Assembly: GCA_902796595.1 (NCBI GenBank)
Contig: CADBPM010000048.1
Coordinates: forward strand, 1-49,223
Direction: 5' to 3'
From: an uncultured Lachnospiraceae bacterium
GTDB taxonomy: Bacteria > Bacillota > Clostridia > Lachnospirales > Lachnospiraceae
DNA: 49,223 nucleotides
The notes under the pieces were generated by a model. That model saw only the letters and a list, made by a program, of their open reading frames with translations, was not told the DNA's origin and ran no database searches. Below are positions 7,763 through 17,928 of the stretch, piece by piece (positions within the stretch are counted from its first letter, which is position 1; every line of letters starts with the position of its first letter). Both the position numbers and the translations under genes were made by a program.

Positions 7763-9910
7763 TTATTTCACCTGTTTCATGGAAAGAGATATTCTCTTTC
7801 TTGCAGGATCTACTCCTAAAACCTTTACATCAACTATATCGCCAACACTTACAACTTCCAAAGGATGCTTTACAAAACGCTTATCCGTAAGCTCTGAAAC
7901 GTGTACAAGACCATCCTGATGGACACCTATATCCACAAAAACGCCAAAGTCTATTACATTTCTGACCGTTCCCTTTAAAACCATGCCCTCTTTAAGGTCC
8001 TTGATATCCATGACATCTGTTCTAAGGACAGGTTTTGGCATTTCTTCTCTCGGGTCTCTGCCGGGCTTTTCAAGTTCGGATATTATATCCTTAAGTGTAG
8101 GCTCGCCTATCCCAAGTTCCTTTGAAAGATTGGCTGTATCTTTTGCAATCAGAGAAATTCCTGTAACTCCTCCCTTAATATCCTTTGGGGTGAAGCCAAG
8201 CTTTTTAAGAAGTGCCTTTGCAGCATCATACGACTCTGGATGCACGCTTGTCGCATCAAGCGGTTCCTTGCCGTCATTTATCCGCAAAAAACCGGCACAC
8301 TGGGTAAATGCCTTTGGTCCAAGCTTTGGCACCTTAAGGAGGTCTTTTCTGCTGTTAAACTTTCCGTTTTCTTCTCTGTATTTTACTACATTAGTGGCAA
8401 CTGTCTTTGAAATGCCTGAAATATAACCTAAAAGCGCAGCTGATGCTGTGTTCAGGTCAACACCTACTTTATTTACACAGTCTTCGACAACTGCATTCAA
8501 AGCTTCTTCCAGCTTCTTCTGGTTCATATCGTGCTGATACTGTCCGACACCTATTGCCTTTGGTTCTATTTTAACAAGCTCTGCAAGCGGATCCTGTATC
8601 CTTCTTGCAATTGATACCGCTGAACGTTGTCCAACATCGAACTTTGGAAATTCTTCTGTTGCAAGTTTACTTGCAGAATACACGCTTGCTCCGGCTTCAT
8701 TAACGATAACATAGGAGACAGGCAGGTTTTCTTCTTTGATCATATCTGCTATGATCTTTTCTGATTCTCTCGATGCAGTTCCATTTCCAACCGAAATAAG
8801 TGAAATACCGTACTTCTTTATCAGTTCTGTGACTATTTTCTTTGTTTCTGCAACCTTATTCTGCGGTTCTGTAGGAAATACAACTTTTGTGGCAAGGACA
8901 GCTCCTGTTTCATCTACAAGGGCAAGCTTGCAGCCTGTTCTGAAGGCAGGATCCCAGCCAAGAACTCTTTTTCCCGCAACTGGAGGCTGCATAAGAAGCT
9001 GGGTCAAGTTGCTCCCGAACACCTTGATGGCACCATCTTCTGCTTTTTCTGTAAGTTCTGTTCTTATATCTCTTTCAATAGACGGCTTGATAAGTCTGTT
9101 ATAGGAATCCTTTATTGCCGCAGAAAGAGCCTCACTGGTTTCCTTTTCATCCTTCTTTATGATTTTTCTTTCAAGGTATGAAATTATCTTTTCTTCAGGT
9201 GCTTCTACTTTTACCGTAAGAAATTTTTCTTTTTCTCCACGGTTAAGCGCAAGAACCCTGTAGCCTGCGATCTTTTTTACCTGATCACTGAAATCATAAT
9301 AATTCTCGTAAACAGACTGTGCTTTTTCATCTTTTGCTGTTGACGTGATAAGCCCTTCTTTTACTGTCAGTTCTCTGATATATTTTCTGAACTCCGCATC
9401 ATCAGATATGGCTTCTGCAATGATATCAAGCGCCCCTGCTATCGCTTCTTCTGCTGTATTTATATTTTTCTCTTCATTTATATATGCCGCTGCCTCTTCT
9501 GACAATGGTTTTTTTATGTTCTGCAACTGTATAAGAACTGAAAGTCCTTCAAGACCGGCTTCCTTTGCAATAGAAGCTCTTGTACGTTTCTTCTGTTTAT
9601 ATGGTCTGTAAAGATCCTCAAGAGCAACGAGAGTCTCTGCTTTTTCTATCGCATCTTTTAACTCTTTTGTAAGTTTACCCTGTTCCTCTATCGCACTCTC
9701 AACAGTTTTCTTCCGGTCTTCAAGGCCTCTCAGATATTTAAGCCTTTCATCGAGATTACGAAGGACCTCATCATTTAATGTTCCATGAGCTTCCTTCCTG
9801 TATCTGGCTATAAATGGAATTGTATTACCCTCGTCTATAAGTTTGACTACCGCTTCTACCTGCCATGATTTGATTGAAAGTTCATCCGCAATTTTCTTGA
9901 TAAGGTCCAT
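7763..9910 (-). CDS. tex: Tex-family RNA-binding transcription accessory protein
   Basis: This 715 aa protein has the full Tex architecture: N-terminal helical region, a YqgF-like RNase H fold in the middle (VLGWDPAFRTGCKLALVDETG, about 315-335), tandem helix-hairpin-helix motifs (about 485-560) and a C-terminal S1 domain (about 645-713, with GVFVDIGVHQDGLVHVSEL). Tex proteins bind nucleic acids and influence transcription and ribosome function; the exact role is unsettled. The length is typical (about 715-780 aa). It lies 46 bp downstream of lysC and 83 bp upstream of tsaE, with element B in the latter gap. No terminator is seen on either side, so it may join the amino-acid and t6A genes in one long transcript. 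Confidence 0.93.
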   Translation of the reverse strand: MDLIKKIADELSIKSWQVEAVVKLIDEGNTIPFIARYRKEAHGTLNDEVLRNLDERLKYLRGLEDRKKTVESAIEEQGKLTKELKDAIEKAETLVALEDLYRPYKQKKRTRASIAKEAGLEGLSVLIQLQNIKKPLSEEAAAYINEEKNINTAEEAIAGALDIIAEAISDDAEFRKYIRELTVKEGLITSTAKDEKAQSVYENYYDFSDQVKKIAGYRVLALNRGEKEKFLTVKVEAPEEKIISYLERKIIKKDEKETSEALSAAIKDSYNRLIKPSIERDIRTELTEKAEDGAIKVFGSNLTQLLMQPPVAGKRVLGWDPAFRTGCKLALVDETGAVLATKVVFPTEPQNKVAETKKIVTELIKKYGISLISVGNGTASRESEKIIADMIKEENLPVSYVIVNEAGASVYSASKLATEEFPKFDVGQRSAVSIARRIQDPLAELVKIEPKAIGVGQYQHDMNQKKLEEALNAVVEDCVNKVGVDLNTASAALLGYISGISKTVATNVVKYREENGKFNSRKDLLKVPKLGPKAFTQCAGFLRINDGKEPLDATSVHPESYDAAKALLKKLGFTPKDIKGGVTGISLIAKDTANLSKELGIGEPTLKDIISELEKPGRDPREEMPKPVLRTDVMDIKDLKEGMVLKGTVRNVIDFGVFVDIGVHQDGLVHVSELTDKRFVKHPLEVVSVGDIVDVKVLGVDPARKRISLSMKQVK

Positions 9911-9956
9911 TGTAAATCTCCTGTTACCTGCTTAATTGATCTCTGGGCAAAAAATA

Positions 9957-11276
9957 TTAAATCTGTGTTATTACAAATATATTATATATCGCACTTATTG
10001 CTTTTTCAAAGTCCGCATTTGCAACACCTATTATTATATTAAGCTCACTCGATCCCTGATCTATCATTCTGATATTGATGCGTGCATGTGCAAGTGCAGA
10101 GAATATCCTGCCTGCCGTACCGGTCATAGATTTCATGCCACGACCAACTACTGCGATCAGCGCAAGGTCTGACTCGATATCTATTGTATCCGGATTTGCG
10201 AGCTTATGTATGGTTGAAATGACATGCTGCTCATGAGGAATAAATGCCTTCTGGTCTACAAATACTGTCATAGTGTCTATTCCCGACGGCATGTGTTCAA
10301 ATGAGAGATTGCTTTCCTCAAAAGCCTGAAGAACCTTTCTGCCAAAGCCTACTTCAGAATTCATCATGTCTTTATCAACATTTATTGAGCAAAATCCCTT
10401 TTTACCTGCAATACCTGTGATAACAAACGGTGACTTCTTACCTGTGCTTTCTACAATCCATGTGCCAGGGTCATCCGGATGGTTTGTATTACGGATATTA
10501 ACAGGGATTCCTTCTTTACGGACAGGGAAAATTGCGTCCTCATGCAATACAGATGCGCCCATATAAGAAAGCTCTCTGAGTTCTCTGTAAGTTATTGTAT
10601 CTATAGGTGCCGGATCATCTACTATACGTGGATCCGCAATAAGAAAACCTGACACATCTGTCCAGTTCTCATACACATCTGCATGAACTGCTCTGGCAAC
10701 AAGGGAACCTGTTATATCTGAACCGCCTCTTGAAAATGTCTTTATGTTGCCATCTGCACCGCATCCATAAAAGCCTGGAACAACCGCATTCTCTGTCTCT
10801 GCAAGCTTTTTGCCAAGTATCTCATTGGTCTTTTCAGCATCCAGCTCACCATGCTCATTAAAAAATATAACTGTTCTGGCATCAATAAATTCAAAACCTA
10901 AGAATGCAGCCATGAGAATACCATTAAGATACTCTCCTCTTGATGCTGCATAATCTGAACCTACATGGGCTTTGAAATTTTTTTCGATCTCAGCAAATTC
11001 ATCATCAAGAGAAACTGTAAGTGATAAGCCTTTGATTATCTCATTATAACGTGCTTTGATCTGTGAAAATTCACTTGAAAAATCTGAATTTTTCTCTGCC
11101 TTGGCATAGCATGCATAAAGAAGATCGGTTACCTTTGTGTCTCCCTTATATCTTTTGCCCGGTGCGGAAGGAACAACAAACTTTCTTCTTGCATCAGATT
11201 TTATTATATTGCCGACTTTTGTGAACTGTGCAGAGTCAGCCAATGAACTTCCTCCAAACTTTACTACCTTTAACAT
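9957..11276 (-). CDS. lysC: Aspartate kinase
   Basis: This 439 aa enzyme phosphorylates aspartate with ATP, the first step to lysine, threonine and methionine. The N-terminal kinase motif VVKFGGSSLAD (residues 4-14) is clear, as is FSRGGSDITGSL, which binds substrate and nucleotide. Two ACT domains fill the C-terminus (about 300-435, the second with VGRGMKSMTGTAGRIFSAL), implying feedback control by end-product amino acids. The effector cannot be read from sequence. It follows hom by 16 bp, so the two are very probably one operon. The kinase is monofunctional, not fused to homoserine dehydrogenase. Confidence 0.92.
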   Translation of the reverse strand: MLKVVKFGGSSLADSAQFTKVGNIIKSDARRKFVVPSAPGKRYKGDTKVTDLLYACYAKAEKNSDFSSEFSQIKARYNEIIKGLSLTVSLDDEFAEIEKNFKAHVGSDYAASRGEYLNGILMAAFLGFEFIDARTVIFFNEHGELDAEKTNEILGKKLAETENAVVPGFYGCGADGNIKTFSRGGSDITGSLVARAVHADVYENWTDVSGFLIADPRIVDDPAPIDTITYRELRELSYMGASVLHEDAIFPVRKEGIPVNIRNTNHPDDPGTWIVESTGKKSPFVITGIAGKKGFCSINVDKDMMNSEVGFGRKVLQAFEESNLSFEHMPSGIDTMTVFVDQKAFIPHEQHVISTIHKLANPDTIDIESDLALIAVVGRGMKSMTGTAGRIFSALAHARINIRMIDQGSSELNIIIGVANADFEKAISAIYNIFVITQI

Positions 11277-11292
11277 TTACCTATCCTCTTTA

Positions 11293-12498
11293 TCAAAAAC
11301 TTACCCTTATCATATTTAATACATTAAGACCTTCTACCCTTGAAGAATATTCCTTTTCTGTCATTTCACCAGTAATAAAAGCATACTCGCCCTTTACCTT
11401 TTCAACCTTTACTTCTGATGCAGCAGGGAATACCTTGACAGCTGCCTCTCTTTCCTCTGCAGGAACACGAACAAAGTACCTGCCGCTTGCTTCATTTATA
11501 TCTCCAAGATTAAGCTTCTTACTGCTCCAGAGAATTGTTATATGACGGTCTTTGTGTTTGACTTCATCTATAACATCTGAAACAACCGCACTGGCAGTCG
11601 GAAGCTTGCCTGCACCACGCCCATAGAACATAACATCATCAAGAACATTTCCTTTTACAAATATTGCGTTGAATACGTCATTTACGCTGTATAAAGGACT
11701 CTTTGAAGAAATAAGTGCCGGTGCCACTCTGGCATATACCTTACCATTTACTATTCTGCTCTCTCCAAGAAGCTTTATAGTTGCATCAAGAGCTTTAGCA
11801 TAGTACATGTCCTTTGCTGTGATCTTCGTTATGCCTTCGGTGTATATGTCCTCATAATCAACCTGAGTTCCATAAGCAAGTGAAGTAAGGATAGCTATTT
11901 TACGACATGAGTCGTATCCTTCCACATCCGCCTCCGGATTGCGCTCTGCATAACCCATATCCTGAGCCTCATGCAGTGCTGTTTCGTACTCTGCACCGTC
12001 TCTCTGCATTTTTGTAAGGATATAATTGGTAGTTCCATTGAGAATACCTTTTATTTCAAGTATCTCATCTGCAGTAAGAGCCTGATTTAAAGGACGGATT
12101 ATAGGGATACCGCCGCCTACACTTGCCTCGAAGAGAAAATTTGTATTTTTTTCTTCGGCAATCTTTATAAGTTCTGCTCCATACTTTGCAACAAGTTCCT
12201 TGTTTGACGTAGCGACACTCTTACCGGCAAGAAGGGACGACTTGACAAAATCATAGGCAGGACGTGTACCTCCCATTGTTTCTACAACAACGGTTATCTC
12301 CGTATCATTTAAAATGTCGTTAAAATCATGTGTTATAAGTTTCTCGGCAGGGTCTCCCGGAAACTCTCTGAGATCACATATTCTTTTTACGCATATAGGT
12401 TCTCCTGCCTTTTTGGCAATACTTTCTTTGTTAGTATTGATAACTTCAAAAACACCTGAACCTATCGTACCGTATCCTACTATCCCGATATTAACCAT
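11293..12498 (-). CDS. hom: Homoserine dehydrogenase
   Basis: This 401 aa enzyme reduces aspartate semialdehyde to homoserine with NAD(P)H in threonine and methionine synthesis. The Rossmann motif GYGTIGSGV is at residues 8-16. The GILNGTTNYILTKM block and the family signature ending in GYAERNPEADVEGYD are intact. The C-terminal region (about 320-401) is a short ACT-like regulatory domain; many homologues run to 430 aa or more, so this is at the short end. It begins the hom-lysC pair. Upstream is a strong hairpin that closes prfB. I see no convincing T-box or riboswitch ahead of it, and the promoter is unclear. Confidence 0.92.
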   Translation of the reverse strand: MVNIGIVGYGTIGSGVFEVINTNKESIAKKAGEPICVKRICDLREFPGDPAEKLITHDFNDILNDTEITVVVETMGGTRPAYDFVKSSLLAGKSVATSNKELVAKYGAELIKIAEEKNTNFLFEASVGGGIPIIRPLNQALTADEILEIKGILNGTTNYILTKMQRDGAEYETALHEAQDMGYAERNPEADVEGYDSCRKIAILTSLAYGTQVDYEDIYTEGITKITAKDMYYAKALDATIKLLGESRIVNGKVYARVAPALISSKSPLYSVNDVFNAIFVKGNVLDDVMFYGRGAGKLPTASAVVSDVIDEVKHKDRHITILWSSKKLNLGDINEASGRYFVRVPAEEREAAVKVFPAASEVKVEKVKGEYAFITGEMTEKEYSSRVEGLNVLNMIRVSF

Positions 12499-12602
12499 AC
12501 TGCACCTCCGACGTGCCTCTCTGTTCTCTTCTTCGTCTCTGCATTAAACTTTTATATATGCAGTCAGTTTATATGATACTTCAATTTTGCATAAAAGTAA
12601 AT

Positions 12603-12642
12603 CAGAGTTATATAAGAATTAATCATTTCTTATATAACTCTG
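12603..12642 (-). terminator. Hairpin terminator after prfB
   Basis: A perfect 16 bp stem (12603-12618 with 12627-12642) and an 8 bp loop lie 10 bp past the prfB stop. The downstream U-tract is imperfect (ATTTACTTTT on the minus strand). It is AT-rich but long, so termination or transcript-end protection are both possible. Confidence 0.65.
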
Positions 12643-12651
12643 GTCATTTTC

Positions 12652-13771
12652 TTATTCTTCTACCGGTTTTATGCTCTTCCACTTAAGATAAGCATTGATA
12701 AAGATATCTATAGAGCCATCGAGCACTGCATCTGCGTTACTCGACTGTTCATTAGTCCTGTGATCCTTAACCATAGTATATGGCTGAAGAACGTAACTGC
12801 GTATCTGACTGCCCCATGCAATATCTTTCTGCTCACCGCGGATTCCGGCTGCCTTCTCCTCATTTTCCTGTTCTTTAAGAAGGAAAAGTCTTGCCTTCAA
12901 CATCTGCATTGCCTTGTCTTTATTCTGGAACTGAGACCTTTCATTCTGACAGGTAACAACTATTCCTGTAGGGAAATGAGTAATTCTAATCGCTGATGAA
13001 GTCTTGTTGATATGCTGACCACCCGCACCACTGGAACGATATGTATCGATTCTTATGTCTTTTGGATCGATCTCTATATCAAGGTCCTCTTCAATATCAG
13101 GCATAACATCAACTGAAACAAAAGACGTCTGCCTCTTGCCTGCCGCATTAAAAGGAGATATTCTTACTAGTCTGTGAATACCATGCTCACTTCTCAAAAG
13201 ACCGTAGGCATTAGGTCCGTCAATTTGAAGTGTACATGATTTTACACCGGCTTCATCTCCATCAAGCAAGTCAAGCGTTTCAACCTTGAAGCCCTTTGAT
13301 TCTGCCCAGCGCGTGTACATACGCATAAGCATGCCTGCCCAGTCACAGGACTCTGTGCCGCCTGCGCCCGCATGTATGGTAAGAATCGCATTATCGGCAT
13401 CATAAGGTCCGTTCAGTAAGGTTGAAATACGAAGCTCTTCAAAATTAGCCTTGAAATCTTCAAGTTCACTTACAACATCCGGTACAAGAGAAGGGTCATT
13501 CTCCTCATCTACCATTTCTATAAGTGCCTTTAAATCATCGTATTGCTTTTTCAGTCTGTCGAAACCTTCGATTGTATTCTTGAGAACGGACAGATCAGCC
13601 ATTGTCTTGTTTGCCTTATCTGCATCATCCCAGAAACCCGGTTCCGCAATTACTCTGTTTAATTCATCGAGACGTTCTTTCTTGTTAGTGAGGTCAAAGT
13701 GAATCCCTCACTTCAATCAATGGTTCCGAGTATGAATTAACTTCAGCCTGATACTGTTCAAGCTCTACCAT
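12652..13771 (-). CDS. prfB: Peptide chain release factor 2, with programmed +1 frameshift
   Basis: RF2 releases peptides at UGA and UAA. The gene is in two frames. A 25-codon ORF starts at ATG 13771 (AGGTGG ribosome site) and ends at TGA 13696-13694, in the context CTT TGA C. A +1 slip on CTT continues with GAC at 13695 and gives about 372 aa in total, a normal RF2 length. An internal AGTGAGGGA, resembling a Shine-Dalgarno sequence, lies just before the slip site, as in other prfB genes. The RF2 tripeptide SPF, the GGQ catalytic motif (SGAGGQHINKT) and GAGGTESCDWA are intact. RF2 level thus controls its own synthesis. It lies downstream of secA, a common Firmicute order. An ORF call starting at the internal Met (13602) would lose the N-terminus. 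Confidence 0.95.
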
Positions 13772-13893
13772 TTGATCACCACCTTTTATTTTTCCTCTTC
13801 AGCGATGGATTGTTTGCTGAAGGCTACGAGACAAATTCTCATTTATAAGAAACGCGAAAAGCGATCTTATCTTTAATCATCTATCGAAAACAA

Positions 13894-13942
13894 AATATTG
13901 CCGGATAGAGCAAACTCTATCCGCAATCGTTACTTTACTTAC
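13894..13942 (+). repeat. Partial copy of the two-hairpin dispersed repeat
   Basis: About 49 bp match the right half of the 49105-49211 repeat, including the GGATAGAGC/CTCTATCC hairpin and the following GCAAT...TACTTACT tail. The left (TCGTAAACGAAAT) hairpin is not recognisable. The copy ends over the stop codon of secA (13939-13941), so it lies in the secA-prfB gap. Confidence 0.65.
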
Positions 13943-16536
13943 TGAAAATCAAGATGTTCTGCACCCGGCTTACCGTGGCACTGCTTATATTTAAGTCCTG
14001 AACCGCATGGACAAAGATCATTTGGCTGAATCTTTTTAAACTTACGCTTTGCAGGTTCTTTCTTTAATGATGTATCGTCCTTATTGGTACCTGTAACCTT
14101 GGCTACCTCTTCTCGTTCTACCTTCTCTTCAACTCTGATGTTGGTAAGGATACGGACTGCATCTTCCTCTATGGCAAGATTCATTTCCTCGAACATGTTA
14201 TAGCCCTGGAACTTATATTCAACTACAGGGTCCTTCTGACCGTATGCCTGAAGTCCGATACCCTGGCGGAGCTGATCCATATCATCGATATGTGCCATCC
14301 ACTTGGTATCTATAACCTTGAGAAGCACAACTCTCTCAATCTCTCTAAGCTGTTCTGCTTCAGGGAATTCAGTCTCCTTTTCCTCATAAAGCTTTACAGC
14401 TTCTTCCTTTACTTTCTGAACAAGCTCATTGCGGCGCATGTGCTTTGTTTCATCGTCGGTAAGAACGATCGGCTGGAGAGGCATTACAGAATGTAATGTT
14501 TCATTAAGCTCGTTCATATTCCAGTCTTCTGCAGCAGAATCATCAGATATGACACTTGTAACAACTCTTTCAGCTATATCCTGAATCATCTTATAGACAA
14601 CATCACGCATGCTGGCGCCATCAAGTACCTTACGACGCTCCTTGTAGATTATCTCACGCTGTTCATTATTGACTGCATCATAATCAAGAAGCTGCTTACG
14701 GATACCAAAGTTGTTGCCCTCAATTCGCTTCTGTGCTGATTCAATGGCTGATGTAAGCATCTTATGATGGATCTGCTCACCCTCAGGAAGTCCCATTGCT
14801 TCAAATACAGACATGAGCTTTTCTGAACCGAAAAGCCTCATAAGATCATCCTCAAGAGAAAGGTAAAAACGTGATTCACCTTCATCCCCCTGACGCCCTG
14901 AACGTCCGCGAAGCTGATTATCTATACGGCGTGATTCATGACGTTCTGTACCGATTACCTTAAGACCGCCAAGCTCCTCAACACCCTCTGCAAGCTTGAT
15001 ATCTGTACCACGACCAGCCATATTGGTTGCAATAGTAACCGCATTCTTCTGACCTGCATCTGCAACGATTTCTGCTTCAAGTTCATGGAACTTGGCATTA
15101 AGAACCTTGTGTGGAATACCTCTCTTGTCAAGCATCTTTGAAAGTTCTTCTGACTTCTCTATCGAAATCGTACCTACAAGAACAGGCTGTCCCTTTTTAT
15201 GAGACTCAACAATGTCCTCTACCACGGCATTAAGCTTCTCTCTTCTTGTCTTATATACGGCATCCTCGTGATCTATACGTGCAACCGGTCTGTTGGTAGG
15301 GATTACGATGACATCCATACCATAAATCTCTCTGAACTCTTTTTCCTCTGTAAGGGCAGTACCGGTCATACCAGACTTCTTGTCATATTTGTTGAAGAAA
15401 TTCTGGAATGTGATAGTCGCAAGAGTACGACTTTCTTTCTTAACTTTAACGTGCTCTTTTGCCTCAATAGCCTGGTGAAGACCATCTGAATACCTTCTGC
15501 CCGGCATAACACGACCGGTAAACTCGTCTACGATAAGAACTTCTCCGTCTTTTACGATATAGTCCTTATCGCGGAGCATAAGATTGTGTGCTCTTAAAGC
15601 AAGAATTATATTATGCTGAATCTCAAGATTTTCAGGATCTGCAAGGTTCTGAATCTTGAAAAATTTCTCTACTTTGTGAACACCTTGTTCTGTAAGAGTA
15701 ACATTTTTATCCTTCTCATTTACGATGAAGTCTCCTGTCTCCTTGACGTCCTCGCCCATGATCGCATCCATCTTTGTAAGCTCACCGCTTGACTCACCCT
15801 TTTCAAGTTGGCCTGCAAGTATGTCGCAAGCTTCATACAATCTTGTGGACTTACCGCTTTCACCGGAAATAATAAGAGGAGTTCTTGCCTCATCGATAAG
15901 AACTGAATCCACCTCATCGATAAGAGCATAATGGAGACCTCTCTGAACAAGCTGTTCTTTATATATGACCATGTTATCACGAAGGTAATCAAATCCGAAT
16001 TCATTATTCGTACCATAAGTGATATCACAATTATAGGCTTCACGTCTCTCTTCAGCTTCCATACTGTTAAGAATACATCCTACAGTAAGACCTAAGAAAC
16101 GATGAACCTGTCCCATCCAGTCCGAGTCACGCTTTGCAAGGTAATCGTTGACAGTAACAACATGAACGCCCTTGCCATCCAGTGCGTTGAGATATGAAGG
16201 CATGGTCGCAACAAGAGTTTTACCTTCACCTGTCTTCATTTCGGCTATACGTCCCTGATGAAGAATAACGCCACCTATAACCTGTACCTTGAATGGCTTC
16301 ATGCCAAGCACTCTCCATGCTGCCTCGCGAACTACAGCATAAGCCTCAACGAGAATGTCATCTAAGGTCTCTCCATTGGCAAGTCTCTCTTTAAATTCAA
16401 GTGTCTTTCCTTTCAGTTCATCATCTGAAAGCTTTGACATCTCAGAATCAAGCGCAAGTACGCTTTCAACAACAGGCATGATTCTTTTCACTTCACGTTC
16501 ACTGTGTGTTCCAAATATCTTGTCTATAACGCTCAT
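13939..16536 (-). CDS. secA: Preprotein translocase ATPase SecA
   Basis: This 865 aa motor protein drives Sec-dependent export through SecYEG. Walker A ([12 protein letters not shown], about residues 100-111), the DEAD-like [13 protein letters not shown] and the helicase motif [11 protein letters not shown] are clear. A C-terminal SEC-C zinc motif ([14 protein letters not shown]) that binds SecB-type partners or lipids is present. The length is typical for Firmicutes. It sits between hpf and prfB. hpf has its own terminator, and secA has a good promoter (TTGCGA-17-TAGAAT), so secA-prfB is probably a separate unit. The stop codon overlaps a partial repeat. Confidence 0.96.
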   Translation of the reverse strand: MSVIDKIFGTHSEREVKRIMPVVESVLALDSEMSKLSDDELKGKTLEFKERLANGETLDDILVEAYAVVREAAWRVLGMKPFKVQVIGGVILHQGRIAEMKTGEGKTLVATMPSYLNALDGKGVHVVTVNDYLAKRDSDWMGQVHRFLGLTVGCILNSMEAEERREAYNCDITYGTNNEFGFDYLRDNMVIYKEQLVQRGLHYALIDEVDSVLIDEARTPLIISGESGKSTRLYEACDILAGQLEKGESSGELTKMDAIMGEDVKETGDFIVNEKDKNVTLTEQGVHKVEKFFKIQNLADPENLEIQHNIILALRAHNLMLRDKDYIVKDGEVLIVDEFTGRVMPGRRYSDGLHQAIEAKEHVKVKKESRTLATITFQNFFNKYDKKSGMTGTALTEEKEFREIYGMDVIVIPTNRPVARIDHEDAVYKTRREKLNAVVEDIVESHKKGQPVLVGTISIEKSEELSKMLDKRGIPHKVLNAKFHELEAEIVADAGQKNAVTIATNMAGRGTDIKLAEGVEELGGLKVIGTERHESRRIDNQLRGRSGRQGDEGESRFYLSLEDDLMRLFGSEKLMSVFEAMGLPEGEQIHHKMLTSAIESAQKRIEGNNFGIRKQLLDYDAVNNEQREIIYKERRKVLDGASMRDVVYKMIQDIAERVVTSVISDDSAAEDWNMNELNETLHSVMPLQPIVLTDDETKHMRRNELVQKVKEEAVKLYEEKETEFPEAEQLREIERVVLLKVIDTKWMAHIDDMDQLRQGIGLQAYGQKDPVVEYKFQGYNMFEEMNLAIEEDAVRILTNIRVEEKVEREEVAKVTGTNKDDTSLKKEPAKRKFKKIQPNDLCPCGSGLKYKQCHGKPGAEHLDFQ

Positions 16537-16596
16537 TTTTTTCCTTCTTTATATCTGCGCAAATAATGCGACCGGATTATACACTCACAATGGTTA

Positions 16597-16625
16597 ATTC
16601 TAACATCTTTTTCATTTTATCGCAA
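16597..16625 (-). promoter_or_regulatory. Sigma-A promoter of secA
   Basis: On the minus strand TTGCGA (16620-16625) is followed after 17 bp by TAGAAT (16597-16602), about 60 bp before the secA ATG. It lies downstream of the hpf terminator. Confidence 0.6.
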
Positions 16626-16717
16626 CTATTTAATTGTAATGTTCACATATTGTTTACATGATAAGTGCTAACAACTGTAAAATAACAGCAATCCGACACT
16701 AATACTGTCTTCTTTCC

Positions 16718-16751
16718 CCAAAAAAGAGAGCCGGCTTAACCGGCTCTCCAT
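16718..16751 (-). terminator. Rho-independent terminator of hpf
   Basis: The stem GAGAGCCGG/CCGGCTCTC with a short loop is followed on the minus strand by TTTTTT. It lies about 20 bp after the hpf stop and separates hpf from secA. Confidence 0.9.
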
Positions 16752-16770
16752 AAAATCTTACTCTGCACTC

Positions 16771-17298
16771 TCAATTTTCAGGTTCGATAAGACCGAATGT
16801 CCCATCTTTCTTCTTGTAAACTACGTTTACTTCCTCTGTCTCAGAATTTCTGAATACATAGAACGAGTGATTTAACAGTTCCATCTGGACACATGCTTCT
16901 TCCGGATCCATAGGCTTTACTGCAAATTTCTTTGTTCTGGTGATCTTGATTTCTTCATCGTCATCTTCTTCATCGATATACTCATTTGAGAAATCGCCTG
17001 CGCTCTGCTTTGAATCTATAAGCTTTGTCTTATATCTGCGCATCTGACGTTCAATGATATCTTCTACAAGATCGATTGAAACATACATATCATCACTTTC
17101 CTGCTCTGCTCTGATTATATGTCCTTTAACAGGAATAGTAACTTCTATCTTCTGCCTATCATCGTGCTCCACATTAAGTGTAACATTTACTAATGTATCC
17201 GGTTTAAAATAATGATCGAGCTTTCCTATCTTCTCCTCTACTGCGGCTCTTAATCCATCTGTAACCTTGGTTCCCTTACCTCTGATATCGTATCTCAT
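16771..17298 (-). CDS. hpf: Ribosome hibernation promoting factor, long form
   Basis: This 175 aa protein binds idle 30S subunits and promotes 100S dimers in stationary phase. The N-terminal HPF/YfiA domain (about 1-100; starts MRYDIRGKGTKVTDGLR) is followed by an acidic linker (EYIDEEDDDEEI) and a C-terminal dimerisation domain (about 120-173; MDPEEACVQMELLNHSFYVFRN). Having both domains marks it as the long form, as usual in Firmicutes. It has its own sigma-A promoter about 125 bp upstream and a strong terminator. In Firmicutes it commonly precedes secA, as here. Confidence 0.93.
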   Translation of the reverse strand: MRYDIRGKGTKVTDGLRAAVEEKIGKLDHYFKPDTLVNVTLNVEHDDRQKIEVTIPVKGHIIRAEQESDDMYVSIDLVEDIIERQMRRYKTKLIDSKQSAGDFSNEYIDEEDDDEEIKITRTKKFAVKPMDPEEACVQMELLNHSFYVFRNSETEEVNVVYKKKDGTFGLIEPEN

Positions 17299-17422
17299 AG
17301 GATGCCTCTTTTCCGCCGGTCATAAAGCCTAAGTCCCCTTTAAAGCAGATACTTTGTTACGTCTCCCTGCGTAAATATTAGTAGCTTAAGTCTTTTTATT
17401 CCCGACTTGTTTTTATGATTGA

Positions 17423-17451
17423 AGTATACCATATATCAATTCATTTTCCAA
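17423..17451 (-). promoter_or_regulatory. Sigma-A promoter of hpf
   Basis: On the minus strand TTGGAA (17446-17451) is followed after 17 bp by TATACT (17423-17428). The start of transcription would lie about 120 bp before the hpf ATG. No sigma-B or sigma-H motif was recognised. Confidence 0.65.
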
Positions 17452-17596
17452 GTACTTTTCTGAAAAGTTTTTTGAATTGTTTTTTATTTCTGTAAATTCG
17501 TCATGTTTTCAGTAATGTTCGAACACATTAAATTGACATAAGAAAAATTTTACAGATAAAATTTGAAATTAATACCAAAAGTAATTTCCGGCTTGA

Positions 17597-17724
17597 CAAT
17601 CCACAGTCAGTAGCATTTTATTGTGGATAAAGTGGATAACTTTGTTGATAACCCTATATAAAAGACATTACAGATCTTAAATTGTGGATAACTTTTGTGG
17701 ATTTGTCGATTACCCTGTGGATAC
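17597..17724. promoter_or_regulatory. Cluster of DnaA boxes
   Basis: Seven DnaA-box-like 9-mers lie in one orientation within about 103 bp (TGTGGATAA = complement of TTATCCACA). Two are perfect (17622-17630, 17683-17691). Three match 8 of 9 (17631-17639, 17643-17651, 17716-17724) and two match 7 of 9 (17696-17704, 17704-17712). One inverted 7/9 box is at 17597-17605. AT-rich sequence follows. No dnaA or dnaN is nearby and gene orientation does not switch here, so a DnaA-titration or regulatory cluster is likelier than oriC. Confidence 0.7.
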
Positions 17725-17899
17725 ATTTTACCCCTTGGCACTGACTTATATATTTTTTGTGCAATATGTTCATTGCAAACAGAATTCAAGACCCAAATGT
17801 GAAAAATATTGTTTCAGAAAATAGCAAAAATTCACCACGTAAAGGTAAGTTTTCAGATTATTTAACAGCGCGCTTTTTTCAAAAGAAATTCTGCAAACT

Positions 17900-17928
17900 A
17901 AAAGCCACTGCATAAATGCAGTGGCTTC
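17900..17928 (-). terminator. Terminator of the NlpC/P60 gene
   Basis: An 11 bp stem AAGCCACTGCA/TGCAGTGGCTT (17902-17912 with 17917-17927) and a 4 nt loop lie just after the stop codon. The downstream T-tract on the minus strand is short (TTAGTTT). Confidence 0.75.

Noticed and set aside
7983..8426. Plus-strand ORF inside tex (147 aa) and similar Ser/Leu-rich antisense ORFs
   Set aside because: Composition is the typical reverse-frame shadow of the real gene; no start signal is seen.
12499..12602. Riboswitch or T-box ahead of hom-lysC
   Set aside because: The leader is short, AT-rich, and lacks T-box or lysine-riboswitch features.
15720..16043. Minus-strand ORF in another frame of secA (107 aa)
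   Set aside because: It lies wholly inside secA, has no ribosome site and no recognisable product.
17597..17724. DnaA boxes as the chromosomal origin
   Set aside because: dnaA, dnaN and rpmH are absent and gene orientation does not change across the site; not excluded without genome GC skew.
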